In this document: one piece after another, positions 1 to 5,381 of the stretch | Layout: every line of letters begins with the position of its first letter | Numbering within the stretch: the first letter of the stretch is position 1 | Assembly: GCA_002502365.1 (NCBI GenBank) | Contig: DAOJ01000013.1 | Span: 1 to 9,812, forward strand | DNA: 9,812 bases | Direction of reading: 5' to 3' | Source: Euryarchaeota archaeon UBA106 | Lineage (GTDB): Archaea; Thermoplasmatota; Poseidoniia; Poseidoniales; Thalassarchaeaceae | The notes under the pieces: model-generated | What the model saw: the letters and a program-made list of their open reading frames with translations, nothing else | The model's database searches: none | What the model was told of the DNA's origin: nothing | Program-made: the position numbers and the translations under genes

Positions 1-84
1 GTAAACGAAGATAATCGAGATTACCTTTCTACAAAGGTAGAAAGAATGGGGCATTCGATTTCGGATGACCATTTAGAGTCTTAA
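1..84 (+). CDS. Possible C-terminal end of a gene entering from the left edge
   Basis: Frame 1 is open from the first base to a TAA at 82-84 and encodes 27 residues, ending in MGHSISDDHLES. The other two plus frames hit stops almost at once. The peptide is hydrophilic and charged, as C-terminal tails often are, but it is too short to assign to any family. A hairpin (73-108) spans the stop codon, as would be expected at the end of a transcription unit converging on the minus-strand tRNA-His. A minus-strand reading of the same stretch is also open (from 54 down to the edge), so the strand is not certain. Confidence 0.35.
   Translation, partial: VNEDNRDYLSTKVERMGHSISDDHLES
25..44. repeat. 8-bp hairpin, stem CTTTCTAC/GTAGAAAG
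   Basis: Positions 25-32 and 37-44 are perfect inverted complements around a 4-base loop (AAAG). It lies inside the possible C-terminal coding fragment, or, read on the minus strand, about 75 bases downstream of the tRNA-His 3' end. On neither strand is it followed by a convincing T-run, so a terminator role is not supported. It may be chance or a processing or transcript-end structure. Confidence 0.3.
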
Positions 85-108
85 TGCAAATTGCAAAATC
101 TACTCTAA
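73..108. terminator. Nested inverted repeat between a converging gene end and tRNA-His
   Basis: TTAGAGT at 73-79 is complementary to ACTCTAA at 102-108. Inside lies a second dyad, TGCAA(85-89)-A-TTGCA(91-95). The structure sits just downstream of the tRNA-His on the minus strand (11 bases after its CCA) and across the stop of the possible plus-strand gene. On the minus strand it contains the short run GATTTTGC, the type of weak T-run at which archaeal polymerase can stop. It may therefore end the tRNA transcript, the leftmost gene, or both. This is inferred from position and symmetry only. Confidence 0.35.
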
Positions 109-118
109 GTATGATTTG

Positions 119-194
119 TGGGGCCGTGGCCGGGACTTGAACCCGGGCCGGCGGGACCACAACCCACCGTGCTGACCGCTACACTACCACAGCC
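119..194 (-). tRNA. tRNA-His, anticodon GTG, with encoded G-1 and CCA
   Basis: Read on the minus strand, the cloverleaf is complete. The acceptor is GCTGTGG (193-187) pairing with CCACGGC (129-123), and includes one T-G pair. U8-A9 are followed by D stem GTGT/GCAC. The anticodon stem is GTGGG/CCCGC with loop TTGTGGT, giving anticodon GTG. A 4-base variable region precedes the T arm CCGGG-TTCAAGT-CCCGG. Position 73 is C (base 122), and the base before G1 is a G (194): the G-1:C73 pair is the hallmark by which histidyl-tRNA synthetase recognises its tRNA. The 3' CCA is encoded at 121-119. There is no intron. The extra G means no Thg1-type addition is needed. It is divergent from the surface-protein gene. 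Confidence 0.95.
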
Positions 195-218
195 GTATGT
201 AGCCATTCGACAGACAGA

Positions 219-230
219 CCATATTTCAAG
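219..230 (-). promoter_or_regulatory. Candidate TATA box for tRNA-His
   Basis: On the minus strand the sequence CTTGAAATATGG (230-219) contains an AT-rich core, AAATAT (226-221), about 27-32 bases upstream of the tRNA 5' base. In archaea the TATA box lies about 26 bases before the start of transcription, so initiation would fall at or within a few bases of the mature tRNA 5' end. The match is by spacing and composition only. Confidence 0.4.
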
Positions 231-234
231 CGTT

Positions 235-244
235 CCTCATGAGG
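235..244. promoter_or_regulatory. 10-base perfect palindrome CCTCATGAGG in the tRNA-His/surface-protein gap
   Basis: CCTCATGAGG is self-complementary over all ten bases. It lies just upstream of the candidate tRNA TATA box and about 58 bases before the ATG of the surface-protein gene, in the only spacer separating the two diverging genes. A second, shorter palindrome, CTCTAGAG, follows at 254-261. A binding site for a dimeric regulator is possible, but nothing else supports it. No clear TATA box for the plus-strand gene was seen in 195-301. Confidence 0.25.
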
Positions 245-301
245 TAGCCCAGACTCTAGAGACCAACGGATTGAAGCGTCGTTCTCCATCGTTGCTAATT
301 G

Positions 302-2674
302 ATGAGGCGGGGCGAGGGTCTAAGTTTGGGTTTGACTGCCCTAGCGATAATTGCAATTCTATCCCCATTAACCACAGGAGATACGGTCATCGAATCAGAC
401 AAAATTGAGTTGCTCGAAGCGGGTTCTTTTGAAGACTCAAATGACTGGGAAATTACCTCCAAAGCTGCCTTCTCCCAAAACCCTGCAGAACATAGTGTAG
501 GTATGGTGGCAGATGGAGAATTGTCTTTTTCACACCATAGACCAGATAATTTCCAAACTCATACTGCATGGGCCACATACAGCATAACTGATTCTAACTT
601 TTCTATAGGTTCACCAGATGGATCATATACATGGTCTACTGGACCTGATATCACAGTTTCAGGATATTCATTCAATACACTTGAGGAAAAAGTACTTTCA
701 AATGTCTCTTTGATTTTGCATATTTCCATACCTGATGCCTTACCCTCTGATGAAATTCGAATAACTATTGAAGCAAATGGACCCGAAAGGCTGGTGAAAA
801 CCATTACACGTACATTTGGACCTATCAATCGGATGTCTACTCCTTTGGTGGAAAATATTGACGGTTTACAAGCATGGTCATGGAACGATTTAGGAGATGC
901 TTCGATAACGGTTGATTATGTTTCAGATGGTGCACCAGATGACTCAGAAATTAGGGTCGACGCTGTAGGGATTCGGGTAAAATATCACCAACCTTGGTAT
1001 TCATTTGAAACAGTGAAAGCAACAACTTCTATTCTTGGCCAGAATATGCCTGTAATTGATTTCGGACCCTATGATGGATTTGTAACGGGTTTAGTACCAG
1101 AAACCTGTGGTTTAACACCATTAGACAATTCTGAAGGAGTTTGGGAAATGACAGTTGAAGTACCCTTTGATCAGCAATTAGGACGAATTCATGTTTTTGG
1201 AGAAGGTAATTTTACAATCGAAGCAACACCACAAGGCGAAACCGCTCTAGAAGAATGGAGAACATACTCTAATGGAGAATTACTTGAGTATAATAACACA
1301 ACCAATTCCGTTCGAATAACATTATTCGATGGATGTATAAGTTTGGTTAGGGTAGACATTAATGATCCTCATTTGGTAGTTCAGGGCTTTATTAGTGGCT
1401 TTGTCGATGGTTTATCTCAAGAATACAGTAACGTTAGATTTGCGATTGGAAATAATTTAATCAATGAAATTGACATCAATACTGGGAAATTCTCTTTCGA
1501 GGCACCAATTGGTTACGCATTACCTAGTAATGATGAGCCATTAGATTTTGGCATAGCATCTAGGTTTCAATGGACTTCAAATGGTTTAGCAGAGAGCACA
1601 GTTGTCCATATTGAATATTTATCAATTGAGGGCGGATACAATCTTGTTTGGGACAGAGATGTTTACTGTTCAACACCTGAGGCACAAGAGCTAGTGGAAG
1701 ATGAAGGAGGTATACTAATTCCTATGGCAAGTAGATGTGAGGATGACCTGACTGCTTGGCAAGACCTAGAAATTGGTGTGACACCCGAATCTAATGATGT
1801 TGTGACTGCCTCTATTTTAGCGGGAAATATCAAAATTCAGCCTCTACCAGATGCTAGCGGAGAAGAAACCATACATATCGAAGTCTTCGATGAATCTGGA
1901 AATCTTTGGACTGGAAGTTTCCTTGTATCAGTTCAAGAAATAGAAGACCCCCCAAAAATCTCAGGATTACCAATCCTGACATATGTAAACCTCGGAGAGT
2001 CAAAAGTAATTGATATTGAAATCAATGACCCTGATTCCACTGATTTAACCATATCAACCTCAAGGTCATGGGCAAATATTGATTCATCGGGTGATCTACT
2101 ACTTTCACCCGTAGAACCAGGAACTCATATTGTTGAAATTAGCGTCTCAGACGGACAATTCACAGAGGTTCAAGAGCTCGAAGTGATTGTTACTGCTCAA
2201 CCTGATCTTTTGATTGAAAATATAGAGATTTGGAAGGGCAGTAGTCAAGTTGAATCACTAGATGAAGGAGATGTTGTTCAACTGAAAATCTATGTTCGCA
2301 ATCAGGGAAGAGGAATAGGTAATGCGATTGAAGTAAGGTGTTGGATTGATGATATGCTGGTTGGAACAGCCAATATCGAAAATATAGCACCAGGTGGTTT
2401 GTCAATCGCCACTTGTGATTCTCAAGTTATCACTTCAGGAACGATATCTATCAGAGGCATGGTGGATAGCATCAATACAATAGAAGAGTCAAACGAATTG
2501 AACAATGAAATGGTGATATTTATGGAATCACAAGGAAGAGAAATAGTAACAGATGGGAATTCTAACTACAGAGGCCCGGTGATAATTATAGCTTCAATTG
2601 GATTGATTGCTATTTCGGTCCTTGCTTTACAATTTGGGCCGGGTCGAATTAGAAAACCCTATCAAAAACAATAG
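302..2674 (+). CDS. Secreted, C-terminally anchored surface protein with Ig-like and CARDB domains
   Basis: The 790-residue product begins with a short basic N-terminus (MRRGEG) and a hydrophobic stretch at about 7-22, a Sec signal peptide with cleavage likely near residues 24-27. The body is beta-rich and acidic. Residues about 460-549 and 550-632 resemble two cadherin/Ig-like modules (the second opens DPPKISGLP and contains IEINDPDS). Residues about 634-737 match a CARDB-type adhesion module (PDLLIENIEI, then NQGRGIGNAI, ending EESNELNNEM). A single membrane helix at 758-778 precedes a basic tail, RIRKPYQKQ, giving an outside-facing orientation. Several N-x-S/T sequons (e.g. NFS, NVS, NFT, NNTT) would allow N-glycosylation. 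The N-terminal 430 residues match no family I can name. The start is ATG 302: a TTG lies directly before it at 299, preceded by an in-frame TAA. No Shine-Dalgarno is visible, so the mRNA may be leaderless. The role is probably cell-envelope or adhesion; the ligand is unknown. Confidence 0.85.
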   Translation: MRRGEGLSLGLTALAIIAILSPLTTGDTVIESDKIELLEAGSFEDSNDWEITSKAAFSQNPAEHSVGMVADGELSFSHHRPDNFQTHTAWATYSITDSNFSIGSPDGSYTWSTGPDITVSGYSFNTLEEKVLSNVSLILHISIPDALPSDEIRITIEANGPERLVKTITRTFGPINRMSTPLVENIDGLQAWSWNDLGDASITVDYVSDGAPDDSEIRVDAVGIRVKYHQPWYSFETVKATTSILGQNMPVIDFGPYDGFVTGLVPETCGLTPLDNSEGVWEMTVEVPFDQQLGRIHVFGEGNFTIEATPQGETALEEWRTYSNGELLEYNNTTNSVRITLFDGCISLVRVDINDPHLVVQGFISGFVDGLSQEYSNVRFAIGNNLINEIDINTGKFSFEAPIGYALPSNDEPLDFGIASRFQWTSNGLAESTVVHIEYLSIEGGYNLVWDRDVYCSTPEAQELVEDEGGILIPMASRCEDDLTAWQDLEIGVTPESNDVVTASILAGNIKIQPLPDASGEETIHIEVFDESGNLWTGSFLVSVQEIEDPPKISGLPILTYVNLGESKVIDIEINDPDSTDLTISTSRSWANIDSSGDLLLSPVEPGTHIVEISVSDGQFTEVQELEVIVTAQPDLLIENIEIWKGSSQVESLDEGDVVQLKIYVRNQGRGIGNAIEVRCWIDDMLVGTANIENIAPGGLSIATCDSQVITSGTISIRGMVDSINTIEESNELNNEMVIFMESQGREIVTDGNSNYRGPVIIIASIGLIAISVLALQFGPGRIRKPYQKQ

Positions 2675-2891
2675 GCAGATGTAATGTCTAAACATCTTGA
2701 TTTTTCCCTGTAAAAACTTCCGTACGGCTGATAATGCTTGAAAATCAGGGAATCATTAAACCATGAACGACTGCCAATTCAACTTACCGCGCTCTCATTG
2801 GGAGCCGGTGGTGTGTGTTTGCGATGATGAAGCTAAAGGTCAGAATAGAGACTGACGAATGGGTTTACGAAGAGCATGAAATTCAGTAAAC
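2675..2891. other. Convergent intergenic spacer with T-run and inverted repeats
   Basis: This gap separates the ends of the surface-protein gene (+) and cbf5 (-), so it should hold two transcript ends. On the plus strand a TTTTT run at 2701-2705 lies 27 bases after the stop and is a candidate archaeal terminator. TTCCCTG (2704-2710) pairs with CAGGGAA (2746-2752), enclosing the palindrome CCGTACGG (2720-2727). On the minus strand TTTTT lies at 2716-2712. GTTTAC (2863-2868) and GTAAAC (2886-2891) form an inverted repeat just after the cbf5 stop. Two tiny plus-strand reading frames are present: 2763-2855 (30 residues, starting MNDCQFNLPR and containing a C-x-C) and 2824-2889 (21 residues, MMKLKVRIETDEWVYEEHE...). 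Neither has a convincing ribosome-binding site, so neither is called as a gene. Confidence 0.4.
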
Positions 2892-3857
2892 TCATTCTTT
2901 TTGCCAGGTCTGTGGATAAATTCCAGTTTGCATCAGTACAACCCTAGGCCTGGCTACTTCACCGTGTTCCATCGATTCAATCTTTTTTGCCCCTGAGTTG
3001 GTTTCTGCTATGGCGACCGCCTCACCCTTCAGACTTTCCAGAACTACCAAATCTCCCCGTTCAATTCCATCATCAATACTGACAACACCAGGTCGGGCCA
3101 GTGCGGCTCCATGCGAAATTGCAGCTGCGGCTCCGTCCTTCACAACGATTCGAGGAAAATGACCTAGAATAGACTCAACTGGAGCGATTAATCTTCGGAG
3201 AGCTCTGTCGTCATCATGTTCTTTCCAAAGAAATACAGCATCTGTCAACTGTTGCATTGTGCAAGCATTGGTTTGATTGAAGGACCCCGTTTGGTCTCTA
3301 TGTAATTCGGTTAACTCACAAGAAGTATCCAGCATCAACCCAATATCCCTTGCCAATGTCCTGATGTATGTTCCAGCATTACACGAAATTGAAATCGTAA
3401 AAATGTTTGATTCTAAATCTGAATCAATAATATTCATTTCATGAATTATACGAGTTCTAACACGGACTTTAACAGCAGATTCCAGAGGAGGGACATTGTA
3501 AATTTCTCCAGTTAATGATTTCAATAATTTTTCAAGTGCTGTTGCATTTATCTGACGTCCCAGTTTTACAATCGCTATGTATTTTTTATCTCCGGTTAAG
3601 ACCATTTCAGTCAAACGGGTTGCTTTTCCACACAGCATTGTAAGTAGTCCAGTTGCAAATGGGTCTAAGGTCCCTCCATGGCCTAATCTTTGTATCCCCA
3701 ACATCTCTCTTGCCCAAGCAGTTAATTGGTGGCTAGTCGGCCCTCGTGGTTTATCGACTAGAATAACTCCTGCGTCCAATAAAGACTCAAGATTTCGTTC
3801 ATATGGATCGCAACCGAATTTTGCATCGGTTGTTGCTGATTCATCAAGAATTAGCAT
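2892..3857 (-). CDS. cbf5: Archaeal Cbf5-type tRNA/rRNA pseudouridine synthase (H/ACA RNP catalytic subunit)
   Basis: This enzyme converts uridine to pseudouridine in rRNA as the catalytic subunit of H/ACA ribonucleoproteins with Nop10, Gar1 and L7Ae, and can act on tRNA U55 without guide RNA. The 321-residue product shows the family opening GVILVDKPRGPTSH (30-43), then motif GHGGTLDPFATG (59-70) with catalytic Asp65, then KKYIAIVKLG, PPLESAVKVRVRTR and CNAGTYIRTLARDIG. A PUA domain fills about 233-310 (FPRIVVKD, HGAALARPGV, GDLVVLESLKGE). The tail RVVLMQTGIYPQTW resembles the archaeal Cbf5 C-terminus. The RHGG/GHSG-like motif and the PUA ending distinguish it from bacterial TruB. The ATG at 3857 has GGAGGT (3869-3864) six bases upstream, inside the end of cmk; the cmk stop lies two bases before this start. 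It is the last gene of the minus-strand run. Confidence 0.95.
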   Translation of the reverse strand: MLILDESATTDAKFGCDPYERNLESLLDAGVILVDKPRGPTSHQLTAWAREMLGIQRLGHGGTLDPFATGLLTMLCGKATRLTEMVLTGDKKYIAIVKLGRQINATALEKLLKSLTGEIYNVPPLESAVKVRVRTRIIHEMNIIDSDLESNIFTISISCNAGTYIRTLARDIGLMLDTSCELTELHRDQTGSFNQTNACTMQQLTDAVFLWKEHDDDRALRRLIAPVESILGHFPRIVVKDGAAAAISHGAALARPGVVSIDDGIERGDLVVLESLKGEAVAIAETNSGAKKIESMEHGEVARPRVVLMQTGIYPQTWQKE

Positions 3858-3859
3858 AT

Positions 3860-4396
3860 TCAGACCTCCCCAATTGCTGAATTAACTATGGAAAAAACTT
3901 CTTCGGCAGATAGATTGTCTGCATTGACCACTAAATTGTAAGGTGTCATTTGATCAAGATCGATATCGTATAGTACACGATATCTCTCCTTATCTGCATT
4001 CTGTCTAGCAGAAGATTCTGCTAACCTATGTTCGAAGGTCCCACCCTCTCGATTTTGAACGCGTCTCGCTCTTTCTTCATCAGAGGTACTTATCCAAACT
4101 CTTAGACATTCAATCCCAAGTTGCTTGGCCCACCACCCTGCCAGTCTACTTTCGATAATCTCTGGGCCGGCTTTGTCATTCATTGAATCTTTGAGAAGTC
4201 TGTCAAGAGATCTATCTACATCCAAATCTTTCTTACAGAGTTCACTAAATTCAACTACAGATAGACCTCGCCTTTTGGCTTCTGAACGAAAAACTTCTCC
4301 GCCGTTTAATGAACTCCAGCCAGTTGATTGCTTTATTTTCCCAACCAATGTTGAGGTGCCACTACCTGGGGCCCCACTGATGGTAATTTTGAGCAT
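3860..4396 (-). CDS. cmk: Cytidylate kinase, archaeal type
   Basis: It phosphorylates CMP and dCMP with ATP to give CDP and dCDP. The 178-residue product opens MLKITISGAPGSGTSTL, with the P-loop GAPGSGTST at 8-16. It continues with GGEVFRSEAKRRGLS and FSELCKKDLDVDRSLDR (the archaeal Cmk pattern around the NMP-binding region), ESRLAGWWA (where the family has EGRLAGW), then a lid-like region with R residues (RARRVQNREGG) and RYRVLYDIDL near the end. An in-frame ATG 18 bases upstream (4414) would add six residues, but GGAGGT at 4408-4403 sits exactly six bases before ATG 4396, so the shorter form is chosen. GGAGGT overlaps the final codons and the first base of the stop of the upstream DUF106 gene, with four bases between stop and start. 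This implies tight cotranscription. Length is normal for the family. Confidence 0.93.
   Translation of the reverse strand: MLKITISGAPGSGTSTLVGKIKQSTGWSSLNGGEVFRSEAKRRGLSVVEFSELCKKDLDVDRSLDRLLKDSMNDKAGPEIIESRLAGWWAKQLGIECLRVWISTSDEERARRVQNREGGTFEHRLAESSARQNADKERYRVLYDIDLDQMTPYNLVVNADNLSAEEVFSIVNSAIGEV
3864..3869 (-). promoter_or_regulatory. Shine-Dalgarno GGAGGT for cbf5
   Basis: GGAGGT lies six bases before ATG 3857 and is embedded in the final codons of cmk. Its sequence and spacing are identical to those of the cmk site, supporting coupled translation along the cluster. Confidence 0.85.
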
Positions 4397-4400
4397 TGCA

Positions 4401-5315
4401 TTACCTCCATTCATTACGACAAATACTACAACGTAATCGTCCAGAACTAGTTCTATCTACTAATGTAGATGAGCAATCTGGACATGCAGTACCTGCTTTT
4501 GGAGGAGCTGCATGAAAGTTACCACCTTTTTTGGATTCTATATTTCCTTTTTTCCTGGGCCCATCACGCGAACGGCGTTGACCTTTACGTGTTTTAATCG
4601 ACGATTTTTTATCTTCATCTTTTAGTAAATGAAGTAATGGCTCAGGGATGGGCAAACCTTCCAAAACAAGGGGATGTCTGGAAAATCTGATAATTTTGAT
4701 ATGTCTATCAATTATTCTCCCAAGGGGGGCACTCATTGCTATGTATGTTATTACCCAAGCAGGAAATATCCAACAAACCCTATCCATCATACTCCACATT
4801 GGTTGCCATGGAAGACTCACGTAACTCACTCTGAATCCAGCTGCAGATGCTTCCATCCAACTAAATATTCCAATGATGAAAACAATTGTAAACATCATCG
4901 GTTTCATCATTGAGGATTGCATTGCCATTTGGTCTGGCATAATTTCCATCTGAAGTTGGCGCATTTTGTCTGCCCTAGCGGTGTCACGCTCGACCTGAGC
5001 TTCTCGTAATTGTTTGGAAATTTGTTTATTTCTGTGACCTATGTGAACTTGAGTCATGGGGTCCATGAAAAATCCCCGAATAATTGTATTCACTACCATA
5101 ATTGAAGATCCGATTATGAATACTGTTGGTACGAAATATTCCGAATGGAAAGGGATAGTAGGTTCAATAACTGTGGCGGCAACATCCGCCATGGCTCCAC
5201 GAAGACCCGGATTTAAGGAAATAATCATCATTAATCCAAGTAAAACTAGCATTGGAGTCATCATGCCTAACATGGCTTGACTTTGGGCGTCTCCTTGACT
5301 TGCAGGTGCCGCCAT
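4401..5315 (-). CDS. DUF106 (EMC3/TMCO1-like, Oxa1 superfamily) membrane protein with C-terminal zinc ribbon
   Basis: DUF106 proteins are archaeal members of the Oxa1/YidC/EMC3/TMCO1 superfamily, thought to insert membrane proteins, and are commonly encoded beside cmk and cbf5. The 304-residue product has a hydrophobic segment at about 15-34, one at about 60-80, a charged helical stretch at about 88-125 (NKQISKQLREAQVERDTARA) fitting the cytosolic coiled coil between the first helices, then segments at about 136-158 and 181-200. The region is very Met-rich (MMKPMMF, QMAMQSSMM). After the last helix comes a basic linker (about 238-265: KKSSIKTRKGQRR and on) and a zinc ribbon with C278, C281, C296 and C299 (CPDC-14-CSIC), which typical DUF106 proteins lack as far as I know. 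The start ATG 5315 has GAGG seven bases upstream. It lies 66 bases downstream of the large proline-repeat gene, with a hairpin between. Confidence 0.9.
   Translation of the reverse strand: MAAPASQGDAQSQAMLGMMTPMLVLLGLMMIISLNPGLRGAMADVAATVIEPTIPFHSEYFVPTVFIIGSSIMVVNTIIRGFFMDPMTQVHIGHRNKQISKQLREAQVERDTARADKMRQLQMEIMPDQMAMQSSMMKPMMFTIVFIIGIFSWMEASAAGFRVSYVSLPWQPMWSMMDRVCWIFPAWVITYIAMSAPLGRIIDRHIKIIRFSRHPLVLEGLPIPEPLLHLLKDEDKKSSIKTRKGQRRSRDGPRKKGNIESKKGGNFHAAPPKAGTACPDCSSTLVDRTSSGRLRCSICRNEWR
4403..4408 (-). promoter_or_regulatory. Shine-Dalgarno GGAGGT for cmk
   Basis: GGAGGT lies six bases before ATG 4396 and overlaps the last codons and stop of the DUF106 gene. It decides the cmk start: the alternative ATG at 4414 lies upstream of it. 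Confidence 0.85.
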
Positions 5316-5355
5316 GTTTAGTCCTCTACGACGATGTCAATTGAAGGATTCGGCG

Positions 5356-5378
5356 CGGCTCACATGTAATGTGAGCCG
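5356..5378. repeat. Perfect 10-bp hairpin with 3-base loop between the large gene and DUF106
   Basis: CGGCTCACAT (5356-5365) and ATGTGAGCCG (5369-5378) are exact complements around GTA. In the transcript of the minus-strand genes it begins three bases after the stop codon of the large protein (TAA at 5384-5382) and ends 40 bases before the DUF106 start. No T-run follows it on the minus strand (the next bases are CGCCGAATCC), so it does not look like a standard terminator. It could protect or process the mRNA between the two genes, partly stop transcription, or bind a dimeric protein. No TATA-like element is evident between it and DUF106. Confidence 0.7.
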
Positions 5379-5381
5379 AAA

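Noticed and set aside
299..301. TTG as the start of the surface protein
   Set aside because: An ATG follows directly at 302 and gives the same protein less one residue; an in-frame TAA sits just before the TTG.
118..408. Plus-strand open frame of 96 codons starting at GTG 118
   Set aside because: It runs across the antisense of the tRNA-His gene and into the start of the surface-protein gene in another frame; its opening is proline/glycine-rich only because of tRNA GC content.
4397..4414. Longer cmk starting at ATG 4414
   Set aside because: It would place the GGAGGT site inside the gene after the start and overlap the DUF106 end; ATG 4396 has ideal spacing and begins at the conserved MLKITISG opening.
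5356..5378. Intrinsic terminator for the large gene
   Set aside because: The stem is strong but is not followed by a T-run on the minus strand, and DUF106 has no evident promoter of its own after it, so it is listed as a hairpin of unknown role.
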